Positions 41,798 through 48,744 of a stretch of 48,744 nt of DNA are shown in pieces. Positions within the stretch are counted from its first letter, which is position 1. Each line of letters begins with the position of its first letter. The position numbers and the translations under genes are program-made. Location: contig NZ_LMUK01000033.1 of assembly GCF_009766005.1 (NCBI RefSeq), positions 1-48,744 of the forward strand, in the 5' to 3' direction. The notes under the pieces were generated by a model. That model saw only the letters and a list, made by a program, of their open reading frames with translations, was not told the DNA's origin and ran no database searches. This stretch comes from Bradyrhizobium sp. S69. Its GTDB lineage: Bacteria; Pseudomonadota; Alphaproteobacteria; Rhizobiales; Xanthobacteraceae.

Positions 41798-42834
41798 TTG
41801 ACGACGCCTTTTTGCCAGACCAGCAAGCGGTCGCGTGTCTTGAACAACAGTGTGATCGCACCCGAGCACAACAGCGACATCACGATCAGCGCGGCATACA
41901 TGTTGGCGTAAGCCGCCCAGCCCTGCGCCCATTGCAGGTACCAGCCGAGCCCGGCCTTGACGCCGATCATTTCGGCCACGACCAGAACGGCAAAGGACGA
42001 GCCGAGCCCCATGAACAGGCCGACGAAGACGTGCGGCAGCGCCGCCGGGATCGCGACCTTGAGCACCAGGAACGAAGGCTTTGCGCCGAGCGTCCGCGCC
42101 ACATCGTAATAGGCGTTACTGACGCTGGCGACGCCGGACCAGGTCAACACCGTGACCGGAAACGCGGTCGCCAGCGCGATCAGGAACGTGCTCGCGCTCC
42201 AGCTCGAGGGAAACGTGAAGAAGGCGAACGGCAGCCATGCGGTGGCCGGCAGCGGCCCGATGAAGCGCAGGATGGGATGAACCCAATAGCCGACGCTGCG
42301 CGACCATCCGATCGACACGCCGGTCAGGAAGCCTGCCGCAGCCCCGATCGCATAACCACCGAGCTGAAGCTTGACCGAGGCCCAAACGCTGACCAGCAGC
42401 TTGGGTAGATCATCGGTGTAGACTTCGATGATGGCCTGCGGTGGCGGAAAGAACGGCAGCGGCAACCAGGCAAATTTCGCGGTCGCAACTTCCCACAGCG
42501 TGAAGAACAGTCCGAGCGCCAGCAACCACGGCGCGCGCAATTGCAGGCCCTTGCCAAAGCGGCCAAGCCGCAGCGCGTTTGGCGCAGCAACCAGGATGCC
42601 GGCTGCGATCACGAACGCCGCGATCGCCAGCTCATGGGTTCGCGACCAGTCGCCGAGGTCTTCCCACAACAGGCAGGAAAGACCGAACCCTATCCAGGCC
42701 AGGCTTGCGAATATCGCGGGCCCGCTTGCCCATAACGACGCCGGCAACGCCAGCGGCCGCGCTGCAAGGATTGCGCCCTCGTCCGCGGACTGCGCCAGTT
42801 CGGCCGTCCTAGACGCCGTTGAGGACATCGACAT
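41791..42834 (-). CDS. ABC transporter permease, second sulfonate cluster
   Basis: 347 residues from ATG at 42834, chosen over TTG at 42849 because GCGGAGCG lies 7 bases upstream of the ATG. It is about 80 residues longer than the first SsuC: two extra N-terminal helices (ASGPAIFASLAWIGFGLSCL; ELAIAAFVIAAGILVAAPN) precede the usual six. The docking loop is VARTLGAKPSFLVLKVAIPA. It overlaps the preceding binding-protein gene by 26 bp. Confidence 0.9.
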   Translation of the reverse strand: MSMSSTASRTAELAQSADEGAILAARPLALPASLWASGPAIFASLAWIGFGLSCLLWEDLGDWSRTHELAIAAFVIAAGILVAAPNALRLGRFGKGLQLRAPWLLALGLFFTLWEVATAKFAWLPLPFFPPPQAIIEVYTDDLPKLLVSVWASVKLQLGGYAIGAAAGFLTGVSIGWSRSVGYWVHPILRFIGPLPATAWLPFAFFTFPSSWSASTFLIALATAFPVTVLTWSGVASVSNAYYDVARTLGAKPSFLVLKVAIPAALPHVFVGLFMGLGSSFAVLVVAEMIGVKAGLGWYLQWAQGWAAYANMYAALIVMSLLCSGAITLLFKTRDRLLVWQKGVVKW

Positions 42835-43903
42835 AGATTCGCTCCGCAAACTTCGCTGTGTCCGTAGAGGGCTTGAAAACGGACACCAGTTTCAGGTCGT
42901 CCGCATAGGCCTTCAGTTCCTGCTTGAGCACCGCGCCCACCGGATGGTGATGGTGGGTGTGATACCTGACCATCGCTTGCAGATCGGCCAGGCTGGCGTT
43001 CTTCGGCGCGTAGGGCTGGAACGACGCCGCGGCCTGGTCGGGATTCTGCGCGGTGAACATCGCGGCATCGAGCAATGCCTGGGTGATGGCGCGCGCCACC
43101 AGCGGCTCCTCACGCACCAGGCCGCCGCGCAGTCCGACGATGCAGCAGCTCTTGTCCTTGTATTCACCGTCGAGATTGGACGCGACTTCCTTGTAAGCGC
43201 TGTCCTTTAGCCAGAGATAAGCCAGCGGATCGGAAACGAGGGCCGCATGAGCTTCGCCCTTCTCGACCGCGAGCTGCAGCAGATTGCCGGGAAAAGGCCG
43301 CCAATCGACTTCGGCGTTCGGATCGATGCCTTGCTTGGCGAGCTGGATCGAAAAGAAATTCTTGTCGGGACCGGCGAGATCGCCGACCGCGACGACCTTT
43401 CCCTTGAGGTCGGCCAGTTTGTCGACGCCCGAATTCACGCGGGACAAAACACGCATGCAACCGCCATGGGTGCCGGCGGCGATCTTGACGTCAAAGCCCT
43501 GCTCCAGCGGCTTCAGCCAGCGCAACGCCATGCCGAGGCCGGCATCGGATTTGCCGGTGGCGATGGCTTCCAGCAGTTGATCGGTCGAGCCGCTGTAATT
43601 GACCAGCTCGACGTCGAGATTCTGCTTCTGGAAGAAGCCGTGATCGATCGCGACCGGAAGCGGCGTGAGGCACACCGCGCCGGCATTCCAGGATAGTTTG
43701 AGCTTCCGCGGCGCTCCCGTCAGCGCGGGCGCATCGGACGAGGTCTTGCAGATCGGAAATTCCGAGAAATCGATCCTGGGCGGAGCGACGGGAAAGGCCT
43801 TGGCGCCAAACACACCCAGCGGTGCGGCGAACGCGGCGGCGGCGCCGGCTTGCAGCATGGTGCGGCGATTCAGTAAATCGTTACGTTTGGTGTCTTTCGA
43901 CAT
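42809..43903 (-). CDS. ABC binding protein with twin-arginine signal
   Basis: 364 residues. N-terminus NRRTMLQAGAAAAFAAPLG is a Tat signal. The mature protein has LKLSWNAGAVCLTPLPVAID, GFFQKQNLDVELVNYSGSTD, KSDAGLGMALRWLKPLEQG and GDLAGPDKNFFSIQLAKQGI, the NMT1/NitT-TauT binding-protein pattern, more distant from SsuA. Near the end are four consecutive His (YHTHHHHPVG), an unusual string that could bind metal. It heads the second cluster and is the likely dedicated receptor of its transporter. Ligand unknown. Confidence 0.87.
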   Translation of the reverse strand: MSKDTKRNDLLNRRTMLQAGAAAAFAAPLGVFGAKAFPVAPPRIDFSEFPICKTSSDAPALTGAPRKLKLSWNAGAVCLTPLPVAIDHGFFQKQNLDVELVNYSGSTDQLLEAIATGKSDAGLGMALRWLKPLEQGFDVKIAAGTHGGCMRVLSRVNSGVDKLADLKGKVVAVGDLAGPDKNFFSIQLAKQGIDPNAEVDWRPFPGNLLQLAVEKGEAHAALVSDPLAYLWLKDSAYKEVASNLDGEYKDKSCCIVGLRGGLVREEPLVARAITQALLDAAMFTAQNPDQAAASFQPYAPKNASLADLQAMVRYHTHHHHPVGAVLKQELKAYADDLKLVSVFKPSTDTAKFAERIYVDVLNGV

Positions 43904-44381
43904 CTCGTTCTCCAGCTTTGAGGCGACACGAGATCACTCCGGCGCGACAACGCCGCGGCCCGGCAGTCTCTCCGTTACACTCGGTGAACCCGGTTCAATC
44001 CCCGCGAGCTTGCTGCCCATACTTTGTTGAAACGGTGCACGAATGATGCGTGGCAACAACGCCATCGTCAATGAAATGGAATTTTGAATGTAAAAGCCAA
44101 TGGAGAGATTATCTCCACAATCATCTCATCACGCGATGCAACGATTTTTGCATCCCCGGTAAAATTGAATCGATCTCGTCCGCATCGGCCTGCCCGATTA
44201 GCGGGCATTTTTCTGCCAAGCAGGGCAACGTTCTTCCGTGGCTTCGCTATCGAGACGATCGTTGCCTGGCAGTTCGAATATTCAGTGAGCCATTTCATTG
44301 ACTGCCATTCGGCCGCTCGTAGGTTCAGAGCATCGCAACACATCATCTCCTCACATCGCAAAATCGGAAGAGACGCCCCGT
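43904..44381. other. Divergent intergenic region, AT-richer in the middle
   Basis: 478 bp between the second sulfonate cluster (minus) and the lone binding-protein gene (plus); it must hold both promoters. The part from about 44,050 to 44,320 is clearly AT-richer than its surroundings. Overlapping open frames on both strands (44050-44418) have no consistent codon use and are probably not genes. I see no repeat or RNA gene. Confidence 0.4.
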
Positions 44382-45368
44382 ATGAACAGAATTGGACACG
44401 AATCTGAAACGCACACATGGCTTCGCCATGCCGGCACTGCGCTGTTCGGAGTCCTGATGGGCGTTTCGCTCACGGCATCGGCGCTGGCGTCGGATGTCGT
44501 GACATTGCGCGTCGGCGATCAGAAGGGCGGCAATCGCTCGCTGCTCGAAATCGCAGGCCTGGCCAAGGATCTTCCCTACAAGATCGAATGGTCGGAGTTT
44601 CCCGCGGCCGCACCGATCCTTGAAGCGCTGAACGCGGGCGCGCTGGATTTCGGTTACACCGGCGATCTGGCCTTCCTGACCGTCTATGCCGCGGGCGCGC
44701 CGATCAAGGCGATTGGCGGCACCCGCTCCGACGCGCGGACCCAGGCCATTTTGGTGCGGCAGGACTCGCCGATCAAAACCATCGCCGATTTGAAGGGCAA
44801 GCGACTGGCCGGGACGCGCGGCGGCTGGGGCCAGTTCCTGATCGACGCCACGCTGGAGAAGGCAGGCGGCGGAATCAACGATGCGACCTTCGCGCCGCTG
44901 GGCCCGGTGGACGCCAAGATCGCGCTGCTCGCCGGCTCGATCGACGGCTGGGCGGTGTGGGAGCCCTATGTCTCCTACGCGACGCTGAAGGATAACGCGC
45001 GGGTCGTTGCCGATGGCGAGGGCCTGACGCCGACCATCACCTTCTATGTCGCCTCCGACCAGGCGATCGCCACCAAGCGCGCCGCGCTACAGGATCTGGT
45101 GCAGCGGCTCAACCGGGCGCGGCTATGGTCGCTCGATCATGTCGCCGACTACGCCAAGGCCACCGCCGAGCTGACAAAACTTCCCGAAGACGTGCTGCTC
45201 AGCGCCTATACCGCGCAGCACACCGACGGGATCGCGATCGATGCCGGCGTGGTCAAGGAGATTCAACAAGCCTCCGACCGCGCGACGCGATACGGCATCC
45301 TTGCGAAAACACTCGACGTCGAAAAGGCGGTGGATCGCAGCTTTACGGCCGCGGCGGGATCGAACTGA
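44382..45368 (+). CDS. Lone SsuA-type binding protein
   Basis: 328 residues from ATG at 44382 with GGAAGAG upstream; the frame is open from 44298. The signal peptide (LRHAGTALFGVLMGVSLTAS, cleaved near ALAS) follows a 15-residue polar lead. Mature part TLRVGDQKGGNRSLLEIAGL, YKIEWSEFPAAAPILEALNA, DFGYTGDLAFLTVYAAGAP, DGWAVWEPYVSYAT. It is the closest relative in the window of the protein at 37758-38699. No permease or ATPase gene is adjacent, so it must use a transporter encoded elsewhere, perhaps one of the two nearby. Confidence 0.9.
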   Translation: MNRIGHESETHTWLRHAGTALFGVLMGVSLTASALASDVVTLRVGDQKGGNRSLLEIAGLAKDLPYKIEWSEFPAAAPILEALNAGALDFGYTGDLAFLTVYAAGAPIKAIGGTRSDARTQAILVRQDSPIKTIADLKGKRLAGTRGGWGQFLIDATLEKAGGGINDATFAPLGPVDAKIALLAGSIDGWAVWEPYVSYATLKDNARVVADGEGLTPTITFYVASDQAIATKRAALQDLVQRLNRARLWSLDHVADYAKATAELTKLPEDVLLSAYTAQHTDGIAIDAGVVKEIQQASDRATRYGILAKTLDVEKAVDRSFTAAAGSN

Positions 45369-45382
45369 AGCAGGGTGACTGA

Positions 45383-45504
45383 GTTCGTCATTGCGAGCCA
45401 CCGGGTCGCGCGAATGCGCGCCCGATGACAGGCTCCGCGAAGCAATCCAGAGCAACCAAGCAAGGCTGGATTGCTTCGTCGCTTCGCTCCTCGCAATGAC
45501 GAAC
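45383..45504. repeat. GTCATTGCGAG repeat carrying a mini-hairpin
   Basis: The right arm (CTGGATTGCTTCGTCGCTTC to CTCGCAATGACGAAC) is intact. In the left arm the expected GAGCGAAGCGA between ATTGCGAG and CGAAGCAATCCAG is replaced by the mini-hairpin at 45398-45439. Placed between two convergent genes, where such hairpins could act as a two-way terminator. Confidence 0.8.
45398..45439. repeat. Mini-hairpin element, copy C
   Basis: CCACCGGGTCGCGCGAATGC then GCGCCCGATGACAGGCTCCG and CG. Stem CGGG(T)CGCGC, loop GAAT, GCGCGCCCG. It differs from copy A in five stem positions on each side, with pairing kept. It sits precisely inside one arm of the surrounding repeat. Confidence 0.65.
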
Positions 45505-45518
45505 AAAAAAGCTCGATT

Positions 45519-46727
45519 CTACCCCGCTGCTGCGACCGCGGGCTTGGCGACGCTGACCGCGAGTTTGCCGTAGCGATCGGTAAACGCGTCAGTGTCGATC
45601 TCCTCGAGCTGGATCGCACCGCTCATGACGCCGGCTTTCCACGCTTCGTGCTCGGGGTCGTGCCGGAATTCCGGCATCACTTCCCTGGCGAACAGCTCGA
45701 GCGAATCGCAGATATGCTCGTGGCTGTTCTTGCCGGCCTGGTTGAGCAGGATCACCTGATCGATATGCGAGCTCCTGAACCGCCGCAATTTTTTAGCGAT
45801 GGTTTCCGGTGATCCGATCAGGCCACCGCGCAACGCGGCCTCCTGCGCCTCGGGGTTTTCGCGCTTCCATTTGTTGTACTCGTCCCACATGTTGACGGTG
45901 CCGGGCGCCGGACGCGCCCTGTTCTGGCCCTGCCCGTAATAGCGCAGCGCGAACTGGAAGAAGGTGGCGCCGTCGGCGCGCGCCCGCGCCTCCTCATCGG
46001 TTTTGGCGCACATGAAGAACGACACCAGCGCCATGTTCGGATTGATCTGGTAATCGGCGAGCTTGTTCAGCCGCTTGGTGATCGCGTTGTAATAGGCGTG
46101 CACCCAGGCGTGCGCGGCGTCGGCGCTGACGAACTGGAAGCCGAGCGCGCCAAAACCATGCTGGCCGGCGCGCTCGATGGTCGGCAATTGCGAGCACGCC
46201 ATCCACAACGGCGGATGCGGCTTCTGGACCGGCTTGGGCACCACATTGCGCAGCGGCATATCGAAATATTTGCCGTGATGTTCGCTGCCGCCGTCCTTGA
46301 ACATCGGAAAGATCGCCCGGACCGCTTCCTCGAACACTTCCTTCTTGGTTTCCATGTCGCGGCCGAACGGCACCAGTTCGGTGATCGAGGCGCTCTCGCC
46401 CATGCCGAATTCGCAGCGGCCGTTGCTCAGGAGATCGAGCACCGCGACGCGTTCGGCGACCCGCGCCGGATGGTTGGTGGTGAGCTGGAAGATGCCGTGG
46501 CCGAGCCGGATCTGCTTGGTGCGCTGGCTGGCCGCGGCCAAAAAAGATTCCGGCGACGGCGAATGCGAATATTCCTCGAGGAAATGATGCTCGACCACCC
46601 AGGCATGATCATAGCCGCAGCGATCGGCGGTCTCCAGTTGCGTCAGCGCATCCTGGTAGAGCTTGAGCTCGCCGCCGGCCTCCCAAGGCCGCGGCAGTTG
46701 CAGCTCATAAAAAATGCCGAATTTCAT
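45519..46727 (-). CDS. LLM-class flavin-dependent oxidoreductase
   Basis: 402 residues from ATG at 46727; the frame is open to 46778. KFGIFYELQLPRPWEAGGEL, DHAWVVEHHFLEEYSHSPSP, LGHGIFQLTTNHPARVAERV, LDLLSNGRCEFGMGESASIT and a C-terminal GSPETIAKKLRRF. This is the bacterial-luciferase/limonene-monooxygenase branch, which uses FMNH2 or F420; in this organism FMNH2 is likelier. It is more distant from SsuD than the enzyme at 38696. The substrate is unknown; lying beside the sulfur loci hints at organosulfur, without proof. Confidence 0.85.
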   Translation of the reverse strand: MKFGIFYELQLPRPWEAGGELKLYQDALTQLETADRCGYDHAWVVEHHFLEEYSHSPSPESFLAAASQRTKQIRLGHGIFQLTTNHPARVAERVAVLDLLSNGRCEFGMGESASITELVPFGRDMETKKEVFEEAVRAIFPMFKDGGSEHHGKYFDMPLRNVVPKPVQKPHPPLWMACSQLPTIERAGQHGFGALGFQFVSADAAHAWVHAYYNAITKRLNKLADYQINPNMALVSFFMCAKTDEEARARADGATFFQFALRYYGQGQNRARPAPGTVNMWDEYNKWKRENPEAQEAALRGGLIGSPETIAKKLRRFRSSHIDQVILLNQAGKNSHEHICDSLELFAREVMPEFRHDPEHEAWKAGVMSGAIQLEEIDTDAFTDRYGKLAVSVAKPAVAAAG

Positions 46728-46933
46728 GACGTCTCTCCCGTCTATTTTTTCAGGGAGTGTAGACCCCGCCGGTCGCAAGTCCAGTCAGGTCCGGTGGCTG
46801 ACGCGGCGAGGCAATTCCGCCGTACGGAAGGCCGGCTTGCATGAAGCGCCCGAATGGTTAGCTTGTGCGTCGCCCGAGTCGCAGGCTTTATGCCCGCCTC
46901 GCCCCTCCGCCGAGACACCATGACAGCCCTCAG

Positions 46934-48043
46934 ATGACCAGTTTTACGCCGCATCAGGATTCCGCGCTGAAGGCCGTCGCCGACTGGCTCAAGGCCAAGC
47001 CCGGCAGGAACGGCACGCCACCGGTGTTCCGGCTGTTCGGCTTCGCCGGAACCGGCAAGACCACGCTGGCCCGGCATATCGCCGACGGCGTCGATGGTGA
47101 GGTCAAATTCGCCGCCTTCACCGGCAAGGCCGCTCTGGTGATGCGCAACAAGGGCTGCGACAACGCCTCGACGATCCATTCGCTGATCTATCGCGCCAAG
47201 GAATCCGGCGTCGAGCAGCCGAGTTTCGAATTGTGGGACGACGCCCCGGCTTCCAAGGCAAAACTGATCGTGATCGATGAGTGCTCGATGGTGGATGCGG
47301 AATTGGGCCGCGACCTGATGTCGTTCGATTGTCCGCTGTTGGTGCTCGGCGATCCCGCGCAATTGCCGCCGATCCAGGGCGGCGGTTTCTTTACCGATTG
47401 CGAACCGGACAAGATGCTGACCGAAGTGCATCGCCAGGCGCAGGACGATCCGATCGTGCGGATGTCGATGGACGTGCGCGAGGGCCGCGAGCTCGACATC
47501 GGGCGCTACGGCGAGAGCGAAGTGGTGTCGCGCGCCGAACTCGATCCTGACAGGGTGATGAACGCCGATCAGGTGCTGGTCGGGCGCAACAACACGCGGC
47601 GTTCCTACAATATGCGGGTGCGGCAGAAGCAGAACATCGAGGATCCGTTGCCGGTGGCCGGCGACAAACTGGTTTGCCTGCGCAACAACCGCAAGAAGGG
47701 CCTGTTCAATGGCGGGCTGTGGCGGGTGAAATCGCGCGCGGCTTCGAAATCCAAGATCATCACCATGCGGCTGACGCCCGACGAAGACTTCGGGCACAAG
47801 GTGACAAAAGTCTCGGTGCGCGGCGACTGCTTTGGGGGCGCCATCGAGACCATCCCCTGGGAGCAGCGCAAGCCCTACGACGAATTCGACTACGGCTATG
47901 TGCTGACGGTGCACAAGTCACAGGGTTCGCAATGGGACGACGTGGTGCTATTCGACGAAAGCTTTGCCTTTCAGGACAGCCGCGCAAGATGGCTCTACAC
48001 CGGGATCACGCGGGCGGCGAAACGGCTGAGCATCGTGGTGTGA
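46934..48043 (+). CDS. RecD-like AAA ATPase/helicase
   Basis: 369 residues from ATG at 46934. Superfamily 1B helicase motifs: I (GFAGTGKTTLAR), Ia (AAFTGKAALVMRNKG, ASTIHSLIY), II (LIVIDECSMVDAEL), III (VLGDPAQLPPI), then VLTVHKSQGSQWDDVVLFDE (V) and WLYTGITRAAKRLSIVV (VI). It is shorter than RecD or RecD2 and lacks an N-terminal domain, as is usual for stand-alone 'RecD-like' helicases. Five codons upstream (46919) another ATG opens a six-codon frame whose TGA overlaps this ATG. Likely acts in DNA repair; partners unknown. Confidence 0.88.
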   Translation: MTSFTPHQDSALKAVADWLKAKPGRNGTPPVFRLFGFAGTGKTTLARHIADGVDGEVKFAAFTGKAALVMRNKGCDNASTIHSLIYRAKESGVEQPSFELWDDAPASKAKLIVIDECSMVDAELGRDLMSFDCPLLVLGDPAQLPPIQGGGFFTDCEPDKMLTEVHRQAQDDPIVRMSMDVREGRELDIGRYGESEVVSRAELDPDRVMNADQVLVGRNNTRRSYNMRVRQKQNIEDPLPVAGDKLVCLRNNRKKGLFNGGLWRVKSRAASKSKIITMRLTPDEDFGHKVTKVSVRGDCFGGAIETIPWEQRKPYDEFDYGYVLTVHKSQGSQWDDVVLFDESFAFQDSRARWLYTGITRAAKRLSIVV

Positions 48044-48054
48044 TCGTTTGCAGC

Positions 48055-48166
48055 GTCATCCTGAGGTGCGCGCTTTTTCTTGCGCGCCTCGAAGGATGGC
48101 CGCACGCACTGCGCTGAACACCATCCTTCGAGGCGCGCCGAAGATGGCGCGCACCTCAGGATGACG
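48055..48166. repeat. CATCCTGAGG palindromic repeat, copy 2
   Basis: GTCATCCTGAGGTGCGCGC and CGCGCCTCGAAGGATGG on the left pair with CCATCCTTCGAGGCGCGCC and GCGCACCTCAGGATGACG on the right. Same family as 37575-37680. It lies between the convergent RecD-like and enoyl-CoA hydratase genes. Confidence 0.8.
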
Positions 48167-48240
48167 GCAGAGATGGCTTGACCGGCTCTGAGGAGCGGCG
48201 TCTACGCGCGCAAAAAGGCGCGCTCCTCTCCATGAGGCCG

Positions 48241-48744
48241 TCAGATCGACGCGAAATCGCCGTGCCGACCGCGGCCGGAGGCAAACCTCGCGGCGCCGGC
48301 GGCGCCCTCGCGATGATGGGCTTCGACGCCATTGGCCCATTCCCGCCGCATCCCCTCGCGCAACGATAGCCCATAGGTTTCGTGGACGGTGTTGCGATCG
48401 GCGCGCACCGCGGCCTGCGGAAAGCGTGCGATCTCCTGCGCCAGCGCCTCTGCCGCCGCACGTGCCTCGCCGGGCGCAACCACGCGCTCACACATGCCGA
48501 TACGCAGCGCCTCGTCGGCGGCCACCTTGCGGCCGGTCATGATGATCTCGAGTGCGCGGCCCTGCCCGACCAGCCGCGGCAGGCGGACCGAACCGCCATC
48601 GAGCAGCGGAATTCCCCATCGGCGGCAGTACACGCCAAAATACGCGCTCGTGGCCAGCACGCGGCAATCGCACCACAGCGCCAGCTCCATACCGCCGGCA
48701 ACCGCCGGTCCCTCAACCGCGGCAATCACCGGTTTCGAAAGCTC
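48241..48744 (-). CDS. Enoyl-CoA hydratase/isomerase family protein, 5' end outside the window
   Basis: The reading frame continues to the right edge (ELSKPVIAAVEGPAVAGGME at the start of the visible part); the GTG at 48729 is an internal Val. Visible crotonase-fold strings are GPAVAGGMELALWCDCRVLA (oxyanion hole) and FGVYCRRWGIPLLDGGSVRL then GRALEIIMTGRKVAADEALR. The catalytic Glu pair of true hydratases is only partly kept (GGS in place of the second Glu region), so isomerase or other crotonase activity is possible. The C-terminal ends GRGRHGDFASI. Confidence 0.87.
   Translation of the reverse strand, partial: ELSKPVIAAVEGPAVAGGMELALWCDCRVLATSAYFGVYCRRWGIPLLDGGSVRLPRLVGQGRALEIIMTGRKVAADEALRIGMCERVVAPGEARAAAEALAQEIARFPQAAVRADRNTVHETYGLSLREGMRREWANGVEAHHREGAAGAARFASGRGRHGDFASI

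Noticed and set aside
46919..46937. Six-codon frame (ATG ACA GCC CTC AGA TGA) whose stop overlaps the RecD-like start, possible leader peptide
   Set aside because: The arrangement is neat but too short to separate from chance, and there is no attenuator structure.

Overview
The window looks like chromosomal DNA of a Bradyrhizobium-type alphaproteobacterium (Nitrobacteraceae: Bradyrhizobium, Rhodopseudomonas or a close relative). The grounds are a Caulobacter-like fliF-fliG-fliH-fliN-flbD operon with a SciP gene and CtrA-type boxes beside it, high-GC codon use over most of the window, several sulfonate-utilisation clusters, and palindromic repeat families that I recognise from such genomes. 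No database search was possible; family names rest on motifs read directly from the translations.

Layout. (1) Bases 1 to about 12,202 are the right end of a genomic island that is visibly AT-richer than the rest and contains none of the dispersed repeats found elsewhere. It ends in a large serine recombinase (10624-12246) whose last codons are the antisense of the 3' half of a tRNA-Met gene (12203-12279, minus), so the island sits in that tRNA. Its cargo reads as a defence island. It holds a trypsin-like protease, a helical protein of unknown function and an HExxH protein; a type II restriction-modification cluster (Vsr nickase, a CCGG-family-like endonuclease, an m5C methyltransferase and a ribbon-helix-helix regulator); and a tightly coupled pair of a HEPN-like protein and an AAA ATPase with a helix-hairpin-helix tail. 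This pair is the best candidate for an undescribed system. (2) 12,280-14,722 returns to the core chromosome: a secreted Pro-rich protein, a PmtA-like methyltransferase and mnmA. (3) 14,980-23,196 is a flagellar locus: fliK behind a sigma-54 promoter, flgD, sciP with a CtrA-like box and its own terminator, then fliFGHN and the sigma-54 activator flbD. (4) 23,197-27,348 is a repeat-rich region with small genes (a secreted RidA protein, small membrane and hypothetical proteins). (5) 27,349-46,727 concerns organosulfur use: an ssu operon (two binding proteins, monooxygenase, permease, ATPase, flavin reductase), metY with a hydrolase, a YeiH-type putative sulfate exporter with a 51-residue membrane partner, a second sulfonate/sulfone cluster, a lone fifth binding protein, and a further luciferase-like oxidoreductase. 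(6) The right edge carries a RecD-like helicase gene and the 3' part of an enoyl-CoA hydratase gene.

How the genes fit together. The organosulfur loci encode uptake of sulfonates, flavin-dependent C-S cleavage to sulfite, assimilation of sulfide through MetY, and probably export of excess sulfate or sulfite. Binding proteins (five) outnumber complete transporters (two). In the flagellar locus, CtrA and SciP would act early, and FlbD with sigma-54 would then drive fliK-flgD. Repeat families are nested in one another: a hairpin of about 42 bp occurs at three unrelated places with paired base changes in its stem, and two related palindromes sit inside the loop of a larger repeat.
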